Origin: Spirosoma telluris
Lineage (GTDB): Bacteria > Bacteroidota > Bacteroidia > Cytophagales > Spirosomataceae
DNA: 64,000 bases
Assembly: GCA_003259005.1 (NCBI GenBank)
Contig: QLII01000001.1
Coordinates: forward strand, 8,547,001-8,611,000
Direction: 5' to 3'
The notes below the pieces were generated by a model. It searched no databases. It was not told the origin of the DNA and saw only the letters and a list, made by a program, of their open reading frames with translations. Positions 40,683 to 48,824 of this stretch are shown here, piece by piece (positions within the stretch are counted from its first letter, which is position 1; each line of letters starts with the position of its first letter). The position numbers and the translations under genes were made by a program.

Positions 40683-41063
40683 ATCCGACGCCAGGGTTAG
40701 TTGAAAACGGATTTATTTTGAGTGAGTGGCAAAGATTCGACCCTTTAGTTGCCGTAAATGAATGGTGCTGAAACATGGACGTTTCGTAGGAGAAACAACG
40801 GTAACCGTTAGCGTTTGTCCAATTAACTGTACAGCGGGATTCAAAGAGGGCTACTTACCCGTAGAAATTGGCTCAGGCATTTTATCAGTTTACCTCCAGC
40901 AATTAAATGATGTCAACGGCTTGTTAAGGTTGGTGCCTAACAAGTCGTTGACAAACGGTATAGCCCGAGAGTCAAGAACGCTACGTTTAGCAAAATCATG
41001 TAGACTTTATGGCGATAAGGAAGTAATTTTGCGTTATTTGGCTACCTACCGAACTGGATCTGT
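40683..41063. other. Spacer between divergent genes, no gene seen
   Basis: About 380 bp between the DUF5723-like and DUF6089-like starts. A plus-strand frame of 101 codons at 40762-41067 has no recognisable domain and overlaps the next start by 4 bp; I do not call it. TAATTTTG at 41024-41031 matches a -7 element for the downstream gene, but no -33 TTG stands at the right distance. Confidence 0.5.
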
Positions 41064-42002
41064 ATGAGATTTCTTCTGACTATGCTTGGCCTGGCGCTTT
41101 TGGGCCTACCAAATGCCCAGGCACAGCGTCGTGCTAATTCGCAATTTATTCCGTTTTCTGAAGTGGGCCTGGGGGGCGGTTCATCGTTCTATTTAGGCGA
41201 ACTATCTCCACCAAGTCAAGCATTTCAGAGTTTTTCGTTTCTACCTCGCTGGAATCTTGGCGGTAGTTTTACCCGCCATTTTAATCCGCACTTTTCCGCA
41301 CGGGCATCGCTGATGGTAATACGCCTGGCTGGCGATGATTACTCTTTTAATAAAGATGAACCCAACCTGCATCCAATTCAATTTCAGCGAAATTTGCACT
41401 TTCGGAATGATCTTAAAGAACTGGCATTGAGTGGCCTATATCAATTCATCCCCGAAGGCCGTCGGACCAATCAACGGCCGTCCTTTACACCTTATCTAAC
41501 ATTGGGTGTAGCGCTGGTAGCCCACAATCCTAAGGCACGGGCACCGGTTAATGCAGATGGCTCTCTAGCGGATTGGGTTGCCTTACAGCCATTGGGGACC
41601 GAAGGACAGGGACTGCCCGGTTATGCTAAGCCTTATTCATTGCTTACGGTGGCCATACCTGCTGGAGCAGGTCTACGCTGGCAACTTACTGAAAGTCTGA
41701 ATCTGGCAGCCGAAATTAGCTTTCGCTACACCTTTACAGATTATCTGGATGACATAAGTGGCCTTTACCCCAATCCTGGCGACCTACCCAGTGGACTGTC
41801 GACTACGTTCTCGGACCGACGCGCTGAACCCATTGCCGCTCGTACAGGCGATGACCGTACTAAGGCTTTATCGACCTTATATGCAGTTCCTACAGAGGTC
41901 AGGCGAGGATTGGCGGGCAATGACTATTATATTCTTACCCAGCTGTCAATTCATTATCTGATTCCGCCGTCAATTATCAAATGTCCAGTTTTTCGACGTT
42001 GA
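41064..42002 (+). CDS. DUF6089-like outer-membrane protein
   Basis: 312 residues with signal peptide MRFLLTMLGLALLGLPNAQA. The early mature segment FIPFSEVGLGGGSSFYLGEL is typical of the family, and RYTFTDYLDDISGLYPNPGD is the conserved late motif. The strands between resemble an eight- to ten-stranded barrel. The printed C-terminus IKCPVFRR may be altered, since a barrel would be expected to end in an aromatic residue soon after YYILTQLSIHYLI. It is followed at once by a strong hairpin. Function unknown; related proteins are found next to envelope biogenesis genes in this phylum. Confidence 0.8.
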   Translation: MRFLLTMLGLALLGLPNAQAQRRANSQFIPFSEVGLGGGSSFYLGELSPPSQAFQSFSFLPRWNLGGSFTRHFNPHFSARASLMVIRLAGDDYSFNKDEPNLHPIQFQRNLHFRNDLKELALSGLYQFIPEGRRTNQRPSFTPYLTLGVALVAHNPKARAPVNADGSLADWVALQPLGTEGQGLPGYAKPYSLLTVAIPAGAGLRWQLTESLNLAAEISFRYTFTDYLDDISGLYPNPGDLPSGLSTTFSDRRAEPIAARTGDDRTKALSTLYAVPTEVRRGLAGNDYYILTQLSIHYLIPPSIIKCPVFRR

Positions 42003-42009
42003 TCCAGTG

Positions 42010-42068
42010 CCTGGTTAAAACAAAAGCGCTATTGAGCATCACTCGATAGCGCTTTTGTTTTAACCAGG
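42010..42068. terminator. Bidirectional terminator with 23-bp perfect arms
   Basis: Arms at 42010-42032 and 42046-42068 include AAAACAAAAGCGCTAT and its complement; the 13-nt loop can pair further (GAG/CTC). It separates the converging DUF6089-like and Nfu-type genes. Confidence 0.9.
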
Positions 42069-42114
42069 AGTAGAATGCACTTTAGAAAAGTACCTTCTGC
42101 TGGCAAGTTGTATT

Positions 42115-42717
42115 TTAGACACCTTCTGCTTCAACGAGTTTCACTTCTGGAACCAATCGAGTCAATAGATTTTCTATACCGGCTTTCAGGGTAAGGGTAG
42201 AGGAGGGGCAACCGCTGCATGAGCCTTGTAGCAAGACTTTTACAGTTCCGCTCGGTTCATCAAATGAATAGAAACTAATGGCTCCGCCATCCGATTCAAC
42301 GGCTGGTTTGATGTATTGATCCAGTACCGCTTTAATTTTCTGTACGGTTTCAGAATCCATGTCAAGTTTGGTAGAATTGACATCCATTGTCCGTTGCGCA
42401 AACACGGGTTTCTGATCACCAAAGTAGTCTTTCAGGAAGAGCTTGACCTCAAATAAAACCTCGTCCCAATCGGTTTCGTCGTCTTTTGTAACGGTCACGA
42501 AGTTGCCTGCTATAAATACCCGACGAACAAAGTCAAAGCCAAACAGCGCTACGACTAAAGGCGATGCTTTGCCTTCGAGGAGAGCGTCGCCCGGTGTTGC
42601 GTAATCAAATGAAAGACCAGCGGGTACGAGTTCAAAATTGACCACGAACTTCATTGAGTTCGGGTTGGGGCTTCCTTCCGTAAAAATGGATACGGGACGG
42701 TTTAACGTAGAATTCAT
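42115..42717 (-). CDS. NifU/Nfu-type Fe-S cluster scaffold or carrier
   Basis: 200 residues. The N-terminal domain is the Nfu N domain (FTEGSPNPNSMKFVVNFELV, ALFGFDFVRRVFIAGNFVTV). The C-terminal NifU-like domain is IKAVLDQYIKPAVESDGGAI followed by LLQGSCSGCPSSTLTLKAGI, whose CxxC binds a [4Fe-4S] cluster between two subunits. It delivers clusters to cytoplasmic apoproteins. The start at 42717 is followed by a strong frame with no break. Downstream (lower coordinates) is the terminator at 42010-42068. Confidence 0.93.
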   Translation of the reverse strand: MNSTLNRPVSIFTEGSPNPNSMKFVVNFELVPAGLSFDYATPGDALLEGKASPLVVALFGFDFVRRVFIAGNFVTVTKDDETDWDEVLFEVKLFLKDYFGDQKPVFAQRTMDVNSTKLDMDSETVQKIKAVLDQYIKPAVESDGGAISFYSFDEPSGTVKVLLQGSCSGCPSSTLTLKAGIENLLTRLVPEVKLVEAEGV

Positions 42718-42803
42718 TGTTAGGAAAGTTTCAGTTTACCGGCACAAGAACCAGTATTGGTACAGACGTAACAGCCAGGCCGTTTTTTTAGTTTTTATAC
42801 ACG

Positions 42804-42838
42804 AAAAAACCCGTTCAACGATTGTTAAACGGGTTTTT
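42804..42838 (-). terminator. Terminator after rpmA
   Basis: AAAAAACCCGTT (42804-42815) pairs with AACGGGTTTTT (42828-42838); on the minus strand it ends in a T-run, 30 bp after the rpmA stop. Confidence 0.88.
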
Positions 42839-42868
42839 ATCAATAAGCCTATAGGCTTATAAGGTTAC

Positions 42869-43168
42869 TTAAGCTGCAACTTCTGCAACAGGAGCCGTTT
42901 CAACAGCCGATGGGCCTGCTGGGATGATATCCACATACGAGCGGCTATCGCGGCCCGGACGGAATTTCACGGTACCCGCTACCAGAGCGAACAACGTATA
43001 ATCTTTACCTAAACCGACATTTTTGCCGGGATGGTGTTTCGTACCGCGTTGGCGAACGATGATATTGCCGGCAATAGCCGACTGACCGCCGAATAACTTT
43101 ACACCCAGGCGCTTGCTGTGTGAATCGCGGCCGTTTTTGGAACTACCTACACCTTTCTTGTGTGCCAT
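42869..43168 (-). CDS. rpmA: 50S ribosomal protein L27
   Basis: 99 residues. MAHKKGVGSSKNGRDSHSKR is the standard L27 N-terminus, followed by LGVKLFGGQSAIAGNIIVRQ and GTKHHPGKNVGLGKDYTLFA. The N-terminal tail reaches the peptidyl-transferase centre. There is no Firmicutes-type cleavable extension. The Ala/Val/Glu-rich tail (SAVETAPVAEVAA) is a little longer than in E. coli, as is common in Bacteroidota. It lies 82 bp downstream of rplU, the usual partner, and ends in a terminator. Confidence 0.98.
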   Translation of the reverse strand: MAHKKGVGSSKNGRDSHSKRLGVKLFGGQSAIAGNIIVRQRGTKHHPGKNVGLGKDYTLFALVAGTVKFRPGRDSRSYVDIIPAGPSAVETAPVAEVAA

Positions 43169-43249
43169 TGTCTTTTGAAGTCTTTAGTAGTTAGTCATTA
43201 GTCGTCAGTTTCTTTAGAATACTGTCAGCTAGCGACTACCGACTGATTA

Positions 43250-43567
43250 CTAAATAGTTATGTCTTCGATCAGGACCTTCGTCAGATACTGACGGTGACC
43301 ATTTTTCTTCTTATATCCTTTCCGGCGCTTCTTTTTGAAGACGATAACTTTCTCGCCTTTAAGGTGTTCGACGATTTTAGCCGTTACCGTCGCTCCAGCG
43401 ACGGTCGGAGCACCGATGCTAATGCTCCCTTCGTTGTCAACAAGGAGAACCTTCACCTTGTCGGAGGCAAGTGCAGCGTCCACATCGCCCTCTAACCGGT
43501 GGGTATAGATGAAGCGATCCTTCTGGATCTTGAATTGCTGCCCTGCGATCTCTACGATTGCGTACAT
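43250..43567 (-). CDS. rplU: 50S ribosomal protein L21
   Basis: 105 residues from the ATG at 43567 (MYAIVEIAGQQFKIQKDRFI), the classic L21 start; upstream in-frame codons belong to the leader. The C-terminal KVIVFKKKRRKGYKKKNGHR is the conserved basic tail that contacts 23S rRNA domain I. It is first in the rplU-rpmA operon, with a well-formed promoter 31 bp upstream. The 82-bp spacer before rpmA carries TAGTCATTAGTCG words seen in other repeats of the window. Confidence 0.98.
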   Translation of the reverse strand: MYAIVEIAGQQFKIQKDRFIYTHRLEGDVDAALASDKVKVLLVDNEGSISIGAPTVAGATVTAKIVEHLKGEKVIVFKKKRRKGYKKKNGHRQYLTKVLIEDITI

Positions 43568-43597
43568 GTGTTGTGTATGAAATTGGAAATGAGGGTG

Positions 43598-43627
43598 CAA
43601 AGGTAGCGTTTTTTTGCTAAAATGCAA
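43598..43627 (-). promoter_or_regulatory. rplU-rpmA promoter
   Basis: On the minus strand TTG (43625-43627) and TACCTTTG (43598-43605) are 19 nt apart, a full match to the Bacteroidota TTG/TAnnTTTG promoter. The start codon is 31 bp downstream. Confidence 0.75.
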
Positions 43628-43635
43628 TAGGTTAC

Positions 43636-44703
43636 TTAATGCACACGTATTTTTTGGCCAGGTCGAAGCCGTGAACCAGATATATGATTTTTACGCTTTA
43701 AGGTTGATAGCGACATACCATATCGCTCGGCAATAGAGCTTAGTGTTTCGCCTGATCGAACTTTGTGTAATACGGTTCGTTTGATGCGTGGTCTCGAACT
43801 GGATTCCGATGACGAGGAGCGGCCCCCACGTAAGTAGTCCCATACAGAACCAGTTAGCAGAAAGTGGTCGGAGTTGATCGTATTTTCTGGAAATGAGAAA
43901 ATATTGAGCGGGCTAAATGGATTGCCCTCATAACGCGTTTCGAAGTGGAGGTGAGCACCAAAGCTACGGCCTGTATTACCACCCAGACCAAGCTGGTCAC
44001 CGGCTTTAATCAGCTGACCTGTTTCAACAGTCTGTTTAGACATATGGCCATAAAGGGTTTCGAGACCGTTATAATGGCGAACCAATACATAGCGACCATA
44101 GCCGTTACCATCCCAGCCTACTACCCGCACAATGCCATCGAAAGCGGCATAAATGGGCGTACCCGTTTCCAGATCAAGATCAGTACCCGTATGCCACCGC
44201 CCCCAGCGATACCCAAAATTCGACGTCATTTTACCTTCAGTCAGCGGAGCAGACCAGTAGCGGTTAGCCGGAGGGTCATACAATTTAATATCAATCGTTT
44301 CGTCAAATTCGAGTGGATTAATATTATACGGATCAATCGTGCGGGAATCCCAAACAGCATAATAATCGGCAATTTTCACCCATTCGTTGCCCACGAGTAC
44401 TGAGTCAATGACTTCAACTACGCTCGTTTCGCCCTGGTCAAGCTGGCTGGTGTCTTCACTGACAACCGGGTTTAATTCTTTTTTCGGTTCAAACTGGTTG
44501 TTAAAGCGCAGTTGAGTTGGTTCCTGTTCAAATTGGTCGTCCGCTTTTTGCGGCTGTTCAACGACCGGGGCATTCGGACTTGATCCGTTTTTGGGCGTGA
44601 TACGCAGGTTATTTTTAAATCGCCCGCGCTCCTGAGCCTGTGCTGTTACCGTAATGCACAAGCACCCAATGGCCAGTAGCCACTGTGTAGCGGTTCTTCT
44701 CAT
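43636..44703 (-). CDS. M23-family peptidoglycan endopeptidase with LysM domain
   Basis: 355 residues. The signal peptide ends TVTAQA near residue 23. A low-complexity acidic region is followed by the LytM/M23 domain: GRWHTGTDLDLETGTPIYAA holds HxxxD, and GRSFGAHLHFETRYEGNPF supplies HxH for zinc. The C-terminal LysM (KVRSGETLSSIAERYGMSLS, ending LRPGQKIRVH) binds glycan. It cleaves peptide cross-links or regulates wall growth in the periplasm. It lies upstream of rplU on the same strand but is separated from it by a promoter, and follows trxB after a repeat. Confidence 0.93.
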   Translation of the reverse strand: MRRTATQWLLAIGCLCITVTAQAQERGRFKNNLRITPKNGSSPNAPVVEQPQKADDQFEQEPTQLRFNNQFEPKKELNPVVSEDTSQLDQGETSVVEVIDSVLVGNEWVKIADYYAVWDSRTIDPYNINPLEFDETIDIKLYDPPANRYWSAPLTEGKMTSNFGYRWGRWHTGTDLDLETGTPIYAAFDGIVRVVGWDGNGYGRYVLVRHYNGLETLYGHMSKQTVETGQLIKAGDQLGLGGNTGRSFGAHLHFETRYEGNPFSPLNIFSFPENTINSDHFLLTGSVWDYLRGGRSSSSESSSRPRIKRTVLHKVRSGETLSSIAERYGMSLSTLKRKNHISGSRLRPGQKIRVH

Positions 44704-44716
44704 CGTATATGAGCCG

Positions 44717-44790
44717 ATAGTCGATAGTCATTAGTCGTTGGGTAGTTACTTAATAGTAGCTTGTACGAACGACTAATGACTATCGACTAT
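44717..44790. repeat. Inverted repeat with 23-bp perfect arms (TAGTCATTAGTCG words)
   Basis: Arms at 44717-44739 and 44768-44790 are exact reverse complements and contain ATAGTCGATAGTCATTAGTC. The repeat sits between trxB and the M23 gene, both on the minus strand, and could end the trxB transcript. Related words occur at 43185-43250 and 4991-5065. Confidence 0.8.
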
Positions 44791-44803
44791 TGACTAGTTT
44801 TTG

Positions 44804-45775
44804 TTAATGAACAATTTCTGCGCCCTGCATTTCCAGCGTGACTAAATAACGTTCTGCGTCAAGAGCAGCCATACAGCCTGTGCCGGCTGCTGTAACCGCC
44901 TGTCGATAGATGTTATCCTGTGCGTCTCCGCAGGCAAATACACCGGGTATATTGGTTCGGGTGCTTCCCTTCTCGGTTAGGATGTATCCATTGTCATCCA
45001 GCTCGAGAAACTCCCGGAAAATGTCTGTATTGGGTTTGTGGCCAATAGCCACGAAAAAACCGGTCACATCCAGAACACGCGTTTCGCCAGTTACCGTATT
45101 TTTCACCAGCACACCCGTGACGTCTTCATCGCCCAACACCTCTTCGGTGGCTGAGTTATACAAAATTTCGATGTTATGGGCTGTTTTAACACGTTGCTGC
45201 ATAAAGTGGGACGCCCGCATTTCATCCCGGCGAACCAGCATATACACTTTGCGACAGAGGTTGGCCAGGTAGCTGGCTTCTTCGGCAGCAGTATCGCCCG
45301 CACCTACAATGGCTACATCCTGACCTCGGAAAAAGAAACCATCGCAGACGGCGCAGGCCGATACTCCCCGGCCATTGAGTCGCATTTCGGAAGGTAGACC
45401 AAGCCATTTGGCTGAGGCACCCGTTGAAATAATGACAGAATCTGCCGTGATCTCATGTTTATCATCGACAATAGCCCGGTGTGGATTGCCAGGACCAGGT
45501 TGTTCGGCAAAGATAACTTTCGTTACCATCCCATAGCGGATGTCAGTACCAAACCGACGGGCCTGTGCTTCCAGGTCCTGCATCATTTGCGGACCATTGA
45601 CACCGTTGGGATAGCCTGGAAAATTGTCTACTTCGTTGGTGATGGTGAGTTGTCCACCCGGTTGTTCGCCTTGGTAGAGAACGGGTTTAATATTAGCCCG
45701 TGAAGCATAAATGGCAGCCGTATAACCAGCTGGACCGGAACCTATGATTAAGCACTTAACGTGTTCGGGAGTCAT
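44804..45775 (-). CDS. trxB: Thioredoxin-disulfide reductase
   Basis: About 323 residues from the ATG at 45775 (MTPEHVKCLIIGSGPAGYTA). The FAD-binding GSGPAG motif is at residue 12-17. The redox pair is in GVSACAVCDGFFF (CAVC), followed by VAIVGAGDTAAEEASYLANL, the NADPH-binding GxGxxA motif. The C-terminal FAD contact is GVFACGDAQDNIYRQAVTAA. It reduces thioredoxin with NADPH in the cytoplasm. Upstream codons to 45850 are in frame but lack family similarity. Confidence 0.96.
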   Translation of the reverse strand: MTPEHVKCLIIGSGPAGYTAAIYASRANIKPVLYQGEQPGGQLTITNEVDNFPGYPNGVNGPQMMQDLEAQARRFGTDIRYGMVTKVIFAEQPGPGNPHRAIVDDKHEITADSVIISTGASAKWLGLPSEMRLNGRGVSACAVCDGFFFRGQDVAIVGAGDTAAEEASYLANLCRKVYMLVRRDEMRASHFMQQRVKTAHNIEILYNSATEEVLGDEDVTGVLVKNTVTGETRVLDVTGFFVAIGHKPNTDIFREFLELDDNGYILTEKGSTRTNIPGVFACGDAQDNIYRQAVTAAGTGCMAALDAERYLVTLEMQGAEIVH

Positions 45776-45918
45776 TGCAATGAAAATGAGTTGCCTGGTA
45801 ACTACAAAATGCCACTCCCTAAAAAGAGAGGGTATGGAGACAACGTACACAAAATTGAAAAAAATCCCGCAAAATACAATGATTTATGAATTATGACCAC
45901 GCTGTTACAATTCATAAA

Positions 45919-47847
45919 TCAAAGGAGTTTCCATTCAATACGTCGATTGAGTTGCCGATTTTCATCGGTTGTATTCGGTACCAGTGGACGGGTTTTGCCA
46001 TAGCCAACCGCACGGATGCGGCTTGCTTCGACGCCTGCTTTCGCCAGGTACGTTACAACAGCCTGTGCCCGTTTTTGCGAGAGGGCCAGATTCGTTGCGG
46101 CATCTCCTTTATCATCGGTATGGCCCGAAATCTCTACTTTAAGGGTTGGGTTTGCCTGTAAAAACGCAGACAAGCGATCTAACTCAGTCTTTGATTTTTC
46201 TGCGAGATCATACCGACCGGTTTCGAAGAATAGATTATTTAAGGTTTCATTCGCCGATGTGCCAGCTAAAGCAGGTTCCAGAAGTACCGTTAATGCCATA
46301 CCGTCGCCCTTGGTTTTCTGGGTAAAGTCGAATGACAAGCTTTTAAAGAGATAACCCGGCTGGCTCACATACAAGGCATACTCGCCCCCGCTCGGTAAGA
46401 CTGCCGTGTATTGGCCTGTCTGACTATCGGTTTGCAAGCGGGAAACAACCTGATTTGTTTTTAAGTCGATGACTTCAAGGCTGGCGGTAAGCGGCTTTTT
46501 GGTTTTGGCATCCGTCACCACGCCTTTCAGGTAAGTAACGGGTTTAATCCGTTCCCGTAGCGATTCCGGCAAATCGAAGGTGTAGAGCCGGGACTTCTGC
46601 GAAACGCCATCTTTTTGTTCTTCGTAGGAATAATAAGCCCGTTTGCCATTCGCCGACACAAATAACGATGCCTGATCTTCCGAGGTATTGATCGGATAGC
46701 CTAAGTTCGTTGGAGCCGACCAGCCGGAGGTTCCATTATCGGCCACAAACAGATCATACCCACCCATGCCTACATGCCCTTCTGAAGCAAAAAACAGACT
46801 TTGCCCATTGGGGTGAATAAACGGGGAGGCTTCGTTGAAGGGCGTGTTAACAGGTTCGCCAAGGTTGACCGGCTCATTCCAGTCACCCGTAGTTGTATTG
46901 CGCTCGCTCCGCCAGATGTCTCGTCTGCCTTTGCCACCTGGCCGGTCTGAAACAAAATAAAGCTGACGCCCATCGGCCGACAGGGCGGGTTGCGATTCAT
47001 AATAGCGCGTGTTGATGGTCGGTCCTAAGTTTTCGGGGTTCGACCAGTCGCTACCCGTTTTGCGGCTCATGTATAAATCGCAGCTACCAAATCCTTTACG
47101 ACCCTGGCAGGCCGTAAATACAATCGTACGGCCATCTGCCGACAGGCTGGCTGTGCCTTCGTTTTCGGGGGTATTGATATTGCTCGCGAGTGAAGTGGGG
47201 GGAGACCAGGTTTCGCCGTTGAAGGTGGCTGTCATCAGATCTTCATCGCCTTCGGGTTTCAGGGCAGTAAACACGAGTGTTTGTTCATCGGCAGTCAGCA
47301 CGGGGAAGTATTGAGAAGGCGTTGTTTGCAGCACCGACGATAGCGGTTTCGGCTCAACAGCCTGCGGATGTTGCATGGCTTCCTGGGCAAAGCGGGCCGT
47401 TTCAATCTGCCGGGCAATTCGCTTTGCCTGTGCGGACTGAGGAGCAAACATGGTCTGGTATTTTTCGAGGTAGGGGAGGGCTTCGCCGTACCGACCCAAC
47501 CGAAGCAACGTATTACTTAGTGACTGGTAGGCTGATCCAGATGCCGGGCTGTCGGGCTGGAGTTTTATGGCATTCCGATAGACAGCCAGAGCGGGGTCAT
47601 AGCGTTTTGTGAACTCGTAGAGTTGCCCAAGCTTGAGATAAGCATCCGTAAAATTGGGATCTTGCTTGATGGCCTGCTCCATATACGGAATGGCTTCATC
47701 CGCTTTTCGTTCGCCAAACAGTTTGATGGATTGGGCGTAGAGTTCCTGGGCTTTAGGGTTTTGGGCAGAAGAATAATGGATAATGAATAATGTACAATGA
47801 ATAATGAGAATGAATGAGCGGATCGTTATTAATTGTACATTATTCAT
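45919..47847 (-). CDS. OmpA-family protein with TPR and PD40 propeller
   Basis: About 642 residues from the ATG at 47847. The signal peptide (SFILIIHCTLFIIHYSSAQ) is encoded within an intergenic-type inverted repeat. TPR helices follow (AIPYMEQAIKQDPNFTDAYL, RYDPALAVYRNAIKLQPDSP). Six-bladed PD40 repeats include FPVLTADEQTLVFTAL, ASLSADGRTIVFTACQGRKG and QPALSADGRQLYFVSDRPGG. A CarboxypepD_reg-like segment (YLKGVVTDAKTKKPLTASLE) precedes the C-terminal OmpA domain, VEISGHTDDKGDAATNLALS and LNRRIEWKLL, which binds peptidoglycan. It is probably an outer-membrane-associated structural protein or part of a gliding/secretion-type complex. The frame is intact. Confidence 0.92.
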   Translation of the reverse strand: MNNVQLITIRSFILIIHCTLFIIHYSSAQNPKAQELYAQSIKLFGERKADEAIPYMEQAIKQDPNFTDAYLKLGQLYEFTKRYDPALAVYRNAIKLQPDSPASGSAYQSLSNTLLRLGRYGEALPYLEKYQTMFAPQSAQAKRIARQIETARFAQEAMQHPQAVEPKPLSSVLQTTPSQYFPVLTADEQTLVFTALKPEGDEDLMTATFNGETWSPPTSLASNINTPENEGTASLSADGRTIVFTACQGRKGFGSCDLYMSRKTGSDWSNPENLGPTINTRYYESQPALSADGRQLYFVSDRPGGKGRRDIWRSERNTTTGDWNEPVNLGEPVNTPFNEASPFIHPNGQSLFFASEGHVGMGGYDLFVADNGTSGWSAPTNLGYPINTSEDQASLFVSANGKRAYYSYEEQKDGVSQKSRLYTFDLPESLRERIKPVTYLKGVVTDAKTKKPLTASLEVIDLKTNQVVSRLQTDSQTGQYTAVLPSGGEYALYVSQPGYLFKSLSFDFTQKTKGDGMALTVLLEPALAGTSANETLNNLFFETGRYDLAEKSKTELDRLSAFLQANPTLKVEISGHTDDKGDAATNLALSQKRAQAVVTYLAKAGVEASRIRAVGYGKTRPLVPNTTDENRQLNRRIEWKLL

Positions 47848-47855
47848 TATCCATT
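47775..47855. repeat. Inverted repeat with 24-bp arms overlapping the OmpA-family gene start
   Basis: Perfect arms at 47775-47798 and 47832-47855 contain GGATAATGAATAATGTACAA and its complement. The right arm holds the start codon at 47845-47847; the left arm encodes CTLFIIHY of the signal peptide core. A related repeat lies at 59027-59147. Confidence 0.8.
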
Positions 47856-47858
47856 TCC

Positions 47859-48502
47859 TTACGGAATATCCATGTACTTGTGTGTCTGCAACGAAATTTG
47901 CCATTGCGGGTGATCTTTTACGTACTCAACGATGCGAGGTAGCATTTCATTGGAACGACCCCATTCAGTTTGCAAAAAGAGCCTGCAATCGGGTCGTAAA
48001 TGCGGCACAAACGACTCGGCAAAAGCAAAGTCAGATTGGTTGTAGATAATAACTTTCAACTCATTGGCTTTAGTATAAATAGCCGGGTTGGGGGCTTTAA
48101 ATTTCTTGGGCGAAAAGCAAATCCAGTCCCAGGAGCCCGTTACGGTCTGACACACGCCCGATGTTTCAATATTGGTCTGAAATCCTGCTGCTTGCAGGGC
48201 TGCTGTTAATCCGGTTAGATCGTGCATAAGGGTTCACCACCCGTAATGACCGCCATTCGTCCGGGATAGTGTAAGGCTCCATCTACAATACCTTGAATGG
48301 ATAGTTTTGGGTGAGCATCAGCATCCCATGACTCTTTTACGTCGCACCAGAAACAGCCTACATCGCAGCCACCTAGCCGGATAAAGTAAGCTGCCCGCCC
48401 TGTGTGAGCACCTTCGCCCTGAAGCGTATAAAAGGCTTCCATTACGGGCAGGGTGGCGGTTGTTGATTCTGTGGTTGTCTGTTGATTCTGTTCTAAAAGC
48501 AT
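47859..48502 (-). CDS. queE: 7-carboxy-7-deazaguanine synthase
   Basis: About 215 residues from the ATG at 48502 (MLLEQNQQTTTESTTATLPV). It is a radical SAM enzyme of queuosine precursor synthesis, converting 6-carboxytetrahydropterin to CDG. FYTLQGEGAHTGRAAYFIRL is the family opening. The cluster motif is GGCDVGCFWCDVKESW (CxxxCxxC with the QueE-type spacing). The SAM motif is split by a missing A near 48232; repaired, it reads AVITGGEPLMHDLTGLTAAL. NIETSGVCQTVTGSWDWICF and SPKKFKAP follow. The C-terminus is LQTHKYMDIP. Its stop is only 11 bp from the next start on the same strand. It is divergent from the his leader. Confidence 0.93.
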
Positions 48503-48547
48503 AGACAAAGATACGAACGAGCAGGCTCATAAGGTTTCTTTATCGGA

Positions 48548-48579
48548 TTGGTTCATTCCCATTTTCTTCCTTACCTTTG
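48548..48579 (+). promoter_or_regulatory. Promoter of the his leader/hisG transcript
   Basis: TTG (48548-48550) and TACCTTTG (48572-48579), 21 nt apart, match the Bacteroidota promoter form. The expected start at about 48583-48587 coincides with the leader-peptide ATG at 48584. Confidence 0.7.
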
Positions 48580-48583
48580 CGCC

Positions 48584-48646
48584 ATGATTTCCCAACGGGC
48601 TACCCATTCTCCTTTCCGACATCGTCGCCATCATCGCGGCTGCTAA
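48584..48646 (+). CDS. Probable histidine leader peptide
   Basis: A 20-codon frame reading MISQRATHSPFRHRRHHRGC then TAA, placed about 180 bp ahead of hisG. Four His codons (8, 13, 16, 17), three of them within five codons and interleaved with Arg, are far above chance and match the logic of leader-peptide attenuation, where stalling at His codons reports low charged tRNA-His. The start codon lies at the predicted transcription start, so translation could be leaderless. Downstream, TGCTA/TAGCA (48640-48657) and CGAAA/TTTCG followed by CGTATTTTT (near 48680-48706) could form competing hairpins, but they are weak by eye. Coding status and attenuation are inference from position and composition. 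Confidence 0.65.
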   Translation: MISQRATHSPFRHRRHHRGC

Positions 48647-48824
48647 CTCCCTGTAGCAAGGTGTTGTCCCGGTCAAACGTCGAAACCTGTTCATTTTCGC
48701 GTATTTTTGCCCCCTAATTTACTGAGCCGCTTTAGGCTATACGGCCAATTGCTGGTTTCGCCACAATATCAATGAATTACGGGTGTACAGAATACATCTT
48801 ACATCTTATATCATACCTCAGTTA

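Noticed and set aside
40762..41067. Possible 101-residue protein ahead of the DUF6089-like gene
   Set aside because: No family, signal peptide or ribosome-binding site; it runs into the start of the next gene. Treated as non-coding spacer.
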